Assembly: GCA_046262635.1 (NCBI GenBank)
Contig: JBHEMK010000182.1
Span: forward strand, 1 to 8,403
Direction: 5' to 3'
Source of the DNA: JBHEMK01 sp046262635
GTDB taxonomy: Bacteria; Actinomycetota; Thermoleophilia; Gaiellales; Gaiellaceae
DNA: 8,403 nt
The position numbers were made by a program, and so were the translations under genes. Numbering within the stretch: the first letter of the stretch is position 1; each line of letters starts with the position of its first letter. Below the pieces are notes generated by a model. It did no database searches. It saw only the letters and a program-made list of their open reading frames with translations, and was not told where the DNA came from. Positions 1-5,923 of the stretch are shown piece after piece.

Positions 1-322
1 TGCGCAGTGTCCCTGCGAGCGAGCGGCGTGCGGCGGACGCGGAAGAGGGGATCCAGTTCCACCGCCGCGGGGCGGTCGGAGGTCGATCATCCTGTTCAGC
101 CTCAAGGTCGGCGGCTGCAACGGCATCGCCAACCTGGGCCCCGAGGCAGCTCGACCGAGTCCCGGCTTCCGTGAGGTGCGGGTCGACAACTCTTCCACCG
201 GCACATCTGCCCTGCACAGCACCTGATTGCGTAAACCAGCTCAGCGCAGACGACGCGCTCTTGCAGCAATGCCGCCGGTGCAGCTCGCTCGGGAGGCCGA
301 CGCGGATGCTGACGACCCCGGG
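1..322. other. Upstream stretch without a supportable gene
   Basis: No reading frame here has a convincing protein. One frame of the first 75 bases (starting at base 3) reads as PASERRAADAEEGIQFHRRG, faintly like the MPA..E...A..EGI.F stretch of glutamate-synthase small-subunit-like oxidoreductases. The resemblance does not continue in any frame past about position 80, so it may be chance or the worn end of a gene lying outside the window. An open reading frame on the minus strand (102-371) is arginine- and proline-rich and looks like a shadow. No RNA gene, repeat or stem-loop stands out. Confidence 0.4.
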
Positions 323-328
323 TACTCT
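323..328 (+). promoter_or_regulatory. Putative -10 box of tldD (leaderless)
   Basis: TACTCT fits the actinobacterial -10 pattern TANNNT. It lies exactly 6 bases before the GTG at 335, so transcription would begin on the start codon itself. No Shine-Dalgarno sequence precedes that GTG. I see no good -35 element at the usual distance. This box is the main reason for choosing 335 over the in-frame ATG at 269 or TTG at 227. Confidence 0.45.
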
Positions 329-334
329 CTCGCG

Positions 335-1768
335 GTGCGCGAGCTCTGCGAAAGCGCCGTCGAGGCCGCACTCGGCGCCGGCGCCTCCTACGCCGACGCC
401 CGCGCGGTCGTGCGGCGCAACCAGCGCGTTCTGACGAAGAACGGCAAGGTCGAGAGTGTCAACGACGTCGAGACCGAGGGGATCGGCGTGCGCGTCCTCG
501 TCGACGGAGCCTGGGGCTTCGCCTGCGACCGGCGGCTGACAGAGGCAGGAGCGCAGGAGGCGGCCCGCAGGGCGGTCGGGTTCGCGCGGGCCACGCCGTC
601 GGCGAACGGCCGTGCGCTCGCGCCGGTCGAACCCGCCCGAGCGGCGTACCGCACGCCGCGGGAGCGTGACCCCGTCGACGTGCCGCTCGCCGACAAGGTC
701 AGCCTCTGCCTCGCCGCCGAGGAGGCGCTCGTCCATCCGCACGTGACGGTGACCCGGGCTGCTGTCCGCGCTTAGACCGAGCGGAAGACGCTTGTCACCT
801 CCGACGGTGCCGTCGTCGAGCACGACACGTGCGAGTGCGGCGGCGGCATCGACGCGATCGCCGTCGGCGACGGCGCCTACCAGATTCGCAGCTATCCGGG
901 CGCCCACGGAGGCAACAGCTCCCAAGCCGGCTGGGAGTACGTCGACACGCTCGCACTCGCGCGGGAGGCGCCCCGCGTGGCCGAGCAGGCCGTCGCGCTG
1001 CTCTCCGCCGATCCCTGCCCTGCCGGCGTGACGGACGTCGTGATCGACGCCGGGCAGGTCGCGCTCCAGGTGCACGAGTCGGTCGGACACCCGACCGAGC
1101 TCGATCGCATCTACGGCACGGAGGCCTCCTACGCCGGCACAAGCTTCCTCAAGGCGGCCGACCTCGGCTCGCTGCGCTATGGCTCCGAGCAGATGAACGT
1201 CACAGCAGACTCGACGACGCCCGGAGGGCTCGGCACGTTCGCCTTCGACGACGAGGGCGTGCCGGCTGCACGGGAGCCCATCATCGCTCAGGGCGTGCTC
1301 CGCGGCTTCCTCACCTCCCGCGAGACGGCAGCGACGATCGGCTCCGGTGGCGGCGGCTCGATGCGCGCCGGGGGATGGAACCGGATGCCGCTCGTGCGCA
1401 TGAGCAACCTCCATCTCGAGCCGGGCGAAGCCTCGAAGGAGGAGCTGCTCGCCGGCGTCAAGCGAGGTATCTACCTCGAGACGAACAAGAGCTGGTCGAT
1501 CGACGACAAGCGACTCAACTTCCAGTTCGGCACGCAGATCGCGTGGGAGATCGTCGACGGCGAACTCGGGCGGATGCTGCGCGACGCGACCTACACCGGG
1601 ATCACGCCCGTGTTCTGGGGCTCGCTCGACGCGGTCGCGGGCCGCGGCGAGTGGGAGCTGCACGGGCTGACGAACTGCGGCAAGGGACAGCCCGGCCAGG
1701 GCGCCCACGTCTCCCACGGCGCCGCGCCAGCGCGGTTCCGCCGCGTCCGGGTCGGAATCACGTCGTGA
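335..1768 (+). pseudogene. tldD: TldD metalloprotease subunit, interrupted by an in-frame TAG
   Basis: TldD is the catalytic subunit of the TldD/TldE zinc protease, a cytoplasmic heterodimer that degrades or trims unfolded peptides and, in some bacteria, matures modified peptides. The N-terminal part (codons 1-146) has the family pattern SYADARAVVRRNQ and TEGIGVRVLVDGAWGFACDR. Codon 147 is TAG (773-775). Translation continues in the same frame with TERKTLVTSDGA, ECGGGIDA, SYPGAHGGNSSQAGWEYV, the zinc motif HESVGH (codons 247-252) and the later cysteine ligand in LTNCGKGQPGQ (codon 448). The length of about 477 codons is normal for the family. GTG at 335 is preferred because of the -10 box before it; ATG at 269 is the alternative. 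The stop codon GTGA overlaps the tldE start. Without readthrough the product lacks the catalytic domain. An internal GTG at 977 could only give a partial protein. Family identity is sure; functional state is not. Confidence 0.88.
773..775 (+). other. Single in-frame amber codon inside tldD
   Basis: TAG lies between VTRAAVRA and TERKTLVTSDGA, with no change of frame on either side. One base change from CAG, GAG, AAG, TGG or TAC/TAT would produce it. It sits at a boundary where family sequence normally runs on without a break, so this is a nonsense substitution or a base-call error, not an indel. Confidence 0.9.
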
Positions 1769-3125
1769 GCGAGGGGCTCGAGGTCGCCGAGGCCGCTCTC
1801 GCGGCGGCCGCGGCCGACGAGGCCGAGGCCGTCGTACTGACCGAGCGCTCGGGGCTCGCCCGCTTCGCCGGCAACGACATCCACCAGCCGACCCTGATCG
1901 ACGACGTCGTCGTCAGCTTGCGCGTCGTCCGCGACGGCAAAACGGGATTGGCGGCGACGAACAGGATCGAGTTGGACGGGTTGCGCGAGCTAGCGCGGCG
2001 AGCAGGCGATGCGGCCGACGCGTCGGTGGCCGAGCCGGACTTCCCCGGGCTCGCGCCGCCCGCGCCGCTGCCCACCGTCGAGGGCTTCGACGAGGAGACC
2101 GCGTCGCTCGCCCCAGAGGATCAGGCGCGGCTCGCCGGCACCGCGATCGCAGCCGCGCCCGATGGCGCCTACGGCTTCTTCACGAGCGGCGTCACCGAGA
2201 TCGCGGTCGCGTCGTCAACCGGGCTTCGCGCGACGCAGCAGATGACCGATGCGATAACGCTCGTGATCGCCGCGTCGGCGGGACGTTCGGGCTACGCCGA
2301 GGCGACCTCGTGGCGGGCCAGCGAACTCGATCCCGCCGCGGTCGGCCGGGAGGCCTCCGAGAAGGCCGGGCGGACCGCAGACGCTGTCGCAATCGAGGCG
2401 GCGCGCTATCGAGCAGTGCTCGAGCCATACGCGTTCGCCGAGCTGCTCCAGTACCTCGCCTGGGATTCCTTCGGCGCACAGGGCCTGCTCGAAGAGCGCA
2501 GCTACTTCAGCGGCCGGATCGGCGAGCGCGCCTTCGACGAGAAGATCACAATCGTCGACGACGCCCTGGATCCCCGCGGGATGCCGAAGGCGTTCGACTT
2601 CGAGGGGTCTCCGAAGCAGCGTGTCCCACTCGTCGAGGGGGGCGTCACCGCGGCGTCGTCTGGGACCGAACGACGGCGGCCCTGGCGGCCCAGGGGCAGA
2701 CGACGACCGGCCATGCGCCGCCGGCATCGCGGAGCGCCCACGGGCCGCACGCGACCGCGCTTTCCGTCAGCGGCGGTGACGCCGGTTCGGTCGAGGAGCT
2801 GACGGAGCTCGTTGCGGACGGAATCTACGTGACGAGGCTCCACTACCTGAGCGTCGTCGACACGCGGGAGGGCGTCGTCACCGGCATGACCCGCGACGGC
2901 ACGTTCCGGATCCATCACGGCAAGGTCGCCGAGCCGCTCGTCAATCTCCGCTTCACCGTTTCGGTGCCGGAGATCCTCGCGGAGGTCCCCGGGCTCAGCC
3001 GCAGCGTGACACTGCTGAACGCGAACGACTTCTACGGCGAACGCTACCCCTGCGGCGCGCTCGTTCCGGCGATCGCGACCGCCGCCTTCAACATCAGCGG
3101 GATCGGCTCCTCCCCCGGCCTGTAG
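1765..3125 (+). pseudogene. tldE: TldE/PmbA subunit, frameshifted near 2643-2652
   Basis: TldE (PmbA) is the non-catalytic partner of TldD and lacks the HExxxH zinc site; none is seen here. The gene starts at GTG 1765 inside the tldD stop (GTGA), which implies translational coupling. Family features in order are SGLARFAGNDIHQPT, the region around YGFFTSGVTEIAVASSTG, SYFSGRIGERAFDEKITIVDD and PKAFDFEGSPKQRVPLVEGGV. After that the first frame becomes arginine-rich nonsense, while the frame one base back continues with RGVVWDRTTAALAAQ, DGIYVTRLHYLSVVDTREG, MTRDGTFRIHHGKVAEPLVNLRFTVS and a normal C-terminus ending ISGIGSSPGL. A single missing base restores EGGVTRGVVWDR. Total length of about 453 residues would be normal. 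The gene may be inactive, or the base may have been lost in sequencing; a six-G run at 2637-2642 lies just upstream. Confidence 0.88.
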
Positions 3126-3137
3126 CGATATCGCTAC
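3122..3137. repeat. 16-bp perfect palindrome spanning two convergent stop codons
   Basis: GTAGCGATATCGCTAC equals its own reverse complement. The TAG of tldE (3123-3125) and the TAG of secG (3136-3134 on the minus strand) are its mirror-image arms, leaving only 8 bp between the genes. No loop or T-run accompanies it, so it is not a classical intrinsic terminator, though it may help separate the converging transcripts or bind a dimeric protein. Confidence 0.7.
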
Positions 3138-3355
3138 TTCAGGTAGTGGAAGAGCAAGATGCTGTTGACGACGAACAGCACCGCGATCACGACGGTCAGG
3201 CGCGTGAGGTTGCGCTCGACGATATGCGTACCGCCCTGGGAGGCCGGGGTGAAGCCCATCCCGCCCATGCCGGCGTCACGGCCGGAGTGCATCAGTATGA
3301 GACCGACGAGGGCCATCACGAACAGAACCTGCAGCACCGCGAGCAGCTGAACCAC
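3134..3355 (-). CDS. secG: SecG, preprotein translocase subunit
   Basis: SecG is the small membrane subunit of the SecYEG channel that moves unfolded proteins across the cytoplasmic membrane with SecA. The 73-residue product has two hydrophobic helices at about residues 3-22 and 52-70. They are separated by a glycine-rich cytoplasmic loop (HSGRDAG, GGMGF) and the ERNLTR segment before helix 2, the standard SecG plan and length. It starts with GTG at 3355. No Shine-Dalgarno sequence is seen; a TATCCT box just upstream suggests a leaderless transcript. It faces tldE tail to tail, and its promoter overlaps the end of the receiver gene upstream. This identification is firm. Confidence 0.93.
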   Translation of the reverse strand: MVQLLAVLQVLFVMALVGLILMHSGRDAGMGGMGFTPASQGGTHIVERNLTRLTVVIAVLFVVNSILLFHYLK

Positions 3356-3362
3356 GGCGCCA

Positions 3363-3368
3363 AGGATA
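3363..3368 (-). promoter_or_regulatory. Putative -10 box of secG
   Basis: On the minus strand this reads TATCCT (TANNNT). Counting a start 6 bases past the box puts +1 at 3356, one base before the GTG at 3355, which gives a nearly leaderless message. The box lies in the 14-bp gap between the receiver gene stop (3370) and secG, so secG could be transcribed apart from the receiver gene. Confidence 0.45.
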
Positions 3369-3369
3369 G

Positions 3370-3762
3370 CTACCGGGGGCCGACCTCAATGATGGCGTCG
3401 ATCAGCTCGGCGGCAATCCGGTCTTTGGTGACGTAGCCCGCGGCGCCCGCCTGGCGGGCGCGGTCGACGTCGGACCGCGAGTTGGATCCGGTCAGGATCA
3501 AGACGCAGGTGCCCTTGCGCGTGGCGATGATCTCCTTCGCCGCCTCGATCCCGTCCATGACCGGCATGCTGATATCCATCAGGACGACGTCCGGCTCGAA
3601 GCACGCGGTCAGATCGACGGCCTCGCGACCGTCGGCGGCCCGGCCGACCACCTCGATCCGCTCGTCGCCGACGAGGATCGCCTCGAGCGCCTCGGCGAAG
3701 AGACGGTGGTCGTCGGCGATCAGCACGCGGATGCGCGACAGGGCTGAGTCGGCAGCTTCCAC
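3370..3762 (-). CDS. Stand-alone response-regulator receiver (CheY-like, NarL-type)
   Basis: The 130-residue product is one receiver domain that a histidine kinase would phosphorylate. Visible landmarks are the acidic pair D17-D18 in IADDHRLF, the phospho-acceptor D63 in LMDISMPVMDGIEA, T91 in LILTG and K113 in YVTKD. All key residues are present, so it should be active. The DDHRLFAEAL and DISMPVMDGIEA wording is typical of NarL/FixJ-type receivers, but the usual C-terminal helix-turn-helix is absent: the stop follows about 17 residues after the lysine. It therefore probably acts through protein contact. GTG at 3762 is chosen because residues upstream in the open frame do not resemble a receiver. 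The start is uncertain, with no clear ribosome site. It is divergent from the 77-residue gene with 39 bp between starts. No kinase gene is in the window. Confidence 0.85.
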   Translation of the reverse strand: MEAADSALSRIRVLIADDHRLFAEALEAILVGDERIEVVGRAADGREAVDLTACFEPDVVLMDISMPVMDGIEAAKEIIATRKGTCVLILTGSNSRSDVDRARQAGAAGYVTKDRIAAELIDAIIEVGPR

Positions 3763-3789
3763 TGAGAGAGAAACGACAATCTGCCCTGT

Positions 3790-3795
3790 TAGGCT
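3790..3795 (+). promoter_or_regulatory. Putative -10 box of the 77-residue gene
   Basis: TAGGCT (TANNNT) lies exactly 6 bases before the GTG at 3802, so +1 would be the start codon. No Shine-Dalgarno sequence is present. On the opposite strand the overlapping sequence offers TAACAG, a poor -10 candidate that might serve the divergent receiver gene. Confidence 0.4.
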
Positions 3796-3801
3796 TCGTT
3801 T

Positions 3802-4035
3802 GTGAAGAGCCCGGGAGACGCCCATGAGCGAATCCAGAAGCTGCTCGTGACCGGCGATAACCGGCTCAAGCAGGGGGCAAGGCCCGAGAAGGCACGTCAG
3901 AGCTACGAGCAGGCGCTCGCGGCCGCCGTCGAGGCCGGACTCGAGGAGAGCATCCGGCCGCTCGTGGAGGTCAGGCTCGCGGACCTCGAGCGGCTCGCTC
4001 CAGGATCGCCTCGAGACGCTCCGCCTGACGCTTGA
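3802..4035 (+). CDS. Small helical, TPR-like protein of unknown function
   Basis: The 77-residue product is charged and predicted largely helical, without a signal peptide or membrane segment. Residues about 17-50 (TGDNRLKQG, then ARQSYEQALAAAVEAGLEE) have the spacing of one tetratricopeptide helix pair, followed by a third helix IRPLVEVRLADLERL and a short proline-rich tail. Codons favour C/G in the third position like the neighbours, and a TANNNT box abuts the GTG start, which both support a real gene. It is divergent from the receiver gene, and its last 65 bases overlap the glycosyltransferase 3' end on the other strand. A single TPR unit normally serves protein binding, so a link with the receiver is possible but inferred. 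I do not recognise a named family. Confidence 0.65.
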   Translation: MKSPGDAHERIQKLLVTGDNRLKQGARPEKARQSYEQALAAAVEAGLEESIRPLVEVRLADLERLAPGSPRDAPPDA

Positions 4036-4966
4036 CGTCGTGAAGGGCGGCCGCCTCCCGGGCCGCACGATTCGGCACGGGGAGCGCGGCGGCGGCGCGG
4101 AGGGCGAAGACGAGCGCGTCCTCGTCGGTGGGGTCGACGAGCACGCCGGCCTCGGGCGGGACGAACTCCGGCGGCCCGCCGATGCGCGTCGCGACGACCG
4201 ATCGCTCGCACGCCATCGCCTCGAGCAGGGCCTGGCCGAGCGGCTCGATCAGGCTCGGCTGGCAGACCACGGTCGACTGGGCGATCACCCGCGGGATCTT
4301 CTCGTGGGCGAGGCGACCGAGGAGGTGAATCCCCTTGCGGCCCGCGAGCCGGAGGCGCAACGGGCCGTCGCCGGCGAAGGTGAGCGTACCCTCGCCGAGT
4401 CGCTCGAACGCGTCCGCCAGACGGAGAACGTTCTTGCGCTCGGTCAGCGAGCCGAGGCAGAGGAACGCGGGCGCCTGGGCGGGCGGCGGTGCAGGCCTGA
4501 AGCGCTCGAGGTCGACGCCGCTCGAGACGACCTCCGTCTTGCCGACGGCCTCGGGCAGCTTCGTCTCGAGCTCGCGGCGGAGGTACTCCGACACCGCGAC
4601 GACGGCCGCGGCACGTCGGATGACGAAGCGCGTGGCGAGATCGATGCCCGGGAGCACGCCGACGTTGCGCACGTCGCGGCCGTGGGCGGTGACGACGAGG
4701 GGCGCCCGCGAGGCGAGCGCGGCTGCGAGTCCGGCCGGGACGAGGAAGTGCGCGTAGACGACGTCCGGGTCGAACCGGCGGGCGGCCCCGCGGGCGGAGC
4801 GCGCGAGCTCGATGTACCGGCGCCGGCCGCCGGCGCGGCGGTCGAGGACCGCAAGCTCGAGCTCGTGCCCCCGCTCCCGCAGCGCACGCTCGAGCTGCGC
4901 AACGAACGTGCCGAGGTCGGGGTCGTCGGGCCCGGGGTACATCTGGGAGACGAGCAGGATCCGCAC
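3971..4966 (-). CDS. Glycosyltransferase, GT4-type (GT-B fold)
   Basis: The 331-residue product transfers a sugar from a nucleotide donor, probably to a lipid or glycan at the inner face of the membrane. The N-terminal acceptor half opens with RILLVSQMYPGPDDPDLGTFV and contains VVTAHGRDVR (91-100) and VVAVSEYLRREL (122-133). The linker SSGVDLERF (148-156) leads to the donor-binding half, with LGSLTERKN (171-179), FAGDGPLR (197-204) and the ExxxxxxxE motif E241-E249 in IEPLGQALLEAMACERSVVAT. Later GGPPEFV and GVLVDP complete the GT4 pattern, and length is normal though on the short side. GTG at 4966 is favoured over upstream in-frame starts because RILLVSQMYP is the usual beginning and a TATACC box lies just ahead. 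It is divergent from the ABC exporter operon and may supply its substrate. The sugar and acceptor cannot be told. Confidence 0.9.
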   Translation of the reverse strand: MRILLVSQMYPGPDDPDLGTFVAQLERALRERGHELELAVLDRRAGGRRRYIELARSARGAARRFDPDVVYAHFLVPAGLAAALASRAPLVVTAHGRDVRNVGVLPGIDLATRFVIRRAAAVVAVSEYLRRELETKLPEAVGKTEVVSSGVDLERFRPAPPPAQAPAFLCLGSLTERKNVLRLADAFERLGEGTLTFAGDGPLRLRLAGRKGIHLLGRLAHEKIPRVIAQSTVVCQPSLIEPLGQALLEAMACERSVVATRIGGPPEFVPPEAGVLVDPTDEDALVFALRAAAALPVPNRAAREAAALHDVKRQAERLEAILERAARGPRA

Positions 4967-4973
4967 CCGTCGA

Positions 4974-4981
4974 GGTATACA
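4974..4981. promoter_or_regulatory. Bidirectional -10 element between glycosyltransferase and ABC operon
   Basis: The core GTATAC (4975-4980) is self-complementary. The + strand reads TATACA (4976-4981), exactly 6 bases before the ATG at 4988; the - strand reads TATACC (4979-4974), 7 bases before the GTG at 4966. Both start codons therefore fall at or next to the expected transcription start and neither has a ribosome site. No strong -35 is seen for either direction; CTGACG on the minus strand at 5004-4999 is a weak candidate with a long spacer. Confidence 0.6.
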
Positions 4982-4987
4982 GCGCCG

Positions 4988-5923
4988 ATGCAGCCGGTCG
5001 TCAGCGTTGATGAGCTCCGCAAGGTCTTCCGGGTGCCCGAGCGGGAGGCGGGCCTGCGCGCGGCCGCGCGTAGCCTCATCCGCAGGAAGACGCGTGACGT
5101 CAGGGCGGTCGAGGCCGTCTCGTTCTCGATCGAGCCGGCCGAGGTCGTCGGCTTCCTCGGCCCGAACGGCGCCGGCAAGACGACCACGCTGAAAATGCTC
5201 TCGGGTCTGCTCTATCCGACGAGCGGGCAGGCGACCGTTCTCGGCCATGTCCCGTCGAAGCGGGAACGGGACTTCCTGCGCCAGATCACGCTGGTGATGG
5301 GAAACCGCAACCAGCTCCAGTGGGACCTCCCTGCGCTCGACTCGTTCGAGCTCAACCGGGCGATCTACCGGATCCGCCCGGAAGACTTCAGGCCCACCCG
5401 GGATGAGCTGATCGAGCTGCTCGAGGTCGGCGACCTCGTCCGCAAGCCTGTCCGAAACCTCTCACTCGGTGAGCGGATGAAGGTCGAGGTTGTCGGCGCG
5501 CTCCTGCACCGGCCCCGCGTGCTCTTCCTCGACGAGCCGACGATCGGTCTCGACGTGACCATGCAGAAGCGGATCCGGACGTTCCTCGCCGACTACAACC
5601 GACGCTACGAGGCGACGGTGCTCCTGACGAGCCACTACATGGCCGACGTCCAGGCGCTCTGCCGGCGCGTGATCGTGATCCACCACGGCCGGATCCTCTT
5701 CGACGGCGAGCTCGCCGCTCTCGCCGACAGCTTCGCCGCCTACAAGACGATCGAGGCCGTGCTCGGCAACGGCGAGCGCATCTCCTTGCGGGTGTCGAAG
5801 AACGAGACCTCCCGGGCGACGGCGAAGCTGCTGGCCGAGCACGAGGTGCACGACCTGACGGTCGAGGACCCGCCGATCGAGGACGTGATCGAGCTCGTGT
5901 TCGCCCAGGAGTCGGGCCAATGA
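4988..5923 (+). CDS. ABC-2 exporter, ATP-binding subunit
   Basis: The 311-residue ATPase powers export through the two permeases that follow. Motifs are in order: Walker A GPNGAGKTT (58-66), a Q-loop region around NRNQLQWDLPALDSF (106-120), signature LSLGE (158-162, in place of LSGGQ), Walker B VLFLDEP (178-184), D-loop GLD (187-189) and switch histidine H216 in LLTSHYM. The stretch before Walker A (RSLIRRKTRDVRAVEAVSFSI), the GERMK wording after the signature and a C-terminal extension of about 70 residues ending PPIEDVIELVF match the COG4586-like group, which pairs with DUF990-type permeases. I name that group from memory of the motifs. ATG at 4988 follows a -10 box at leaderless spacing. 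The stop overlaps the next start (ATGA). The substrate is unknown; the linked glycosyltransferase hints at a glycan or glycolipid, which is inference. Confidence 0.92.
   Translation: MQPVVSVDELRKVFRVPEREAGLRAAARSLIRRKTRDVRAVEAVSFSIEPAEVVGFLGPNGAGKTTTLKMLSGLLYPTSGQATVLGHVPSKRERDFLRQITLVMGNRNQLQWDLPALDSFELNRAIYRIRPEDFRPTRDELIELLEVGDLVRKPVRNLSLGERMKVEVVGALLHRPRVLFLDEPTIGLDVTMQKRIRTFLADYNRRYEATVLLTSHYMADVQALCRRVIVIHHGRILFDGELAALADSFAAYKTIEAVLGNGERISLRVSKNETSRATAKLLAEHEVHDLTVEDPPIEDVIELVFAQESGQ

Noticed and set aside
829..1764. Long open stretch in the tldE frame upstream of GTG 1765
   Set aside because: It is arginine-rich, resembles no protein and runs across conserved tldD coding sequence in another frame. 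It is a high-GC shadow, and tldE begins at 1765.
3802..4035. Small gene as a precursor peptide matured by TldD/TldE
   Set aside because: The product is a charged, helical TPR-like protein without a leader/core pattern, and it lies beyond secG and the receiver gene, so no peptide-maturation cluster is supported.
3763..4068. N-terminal extension of the receiver protein to 4068
   Set aside because: These residues are antisense to the 77-residue gene, show no domain, and a receiver normally starts just before the acidic pair.
4040..4987. Open frame extending the ABC ATPase 316 codons upstream
   Set aside because: It is antisense to the glycosyltransferase, rich in E, R and G, and without family resemblance. 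The ATPase N-terminus is normal from 4988, where a -10 box also sits.
4967..5248. N-terminal extension of the glycosyltransferase to 5248
   Set aside because: The added residues are antisense to the ATPase and lack a fold signature. The usual GT4 beginning RILLVSQMYP follows GTG 4966.
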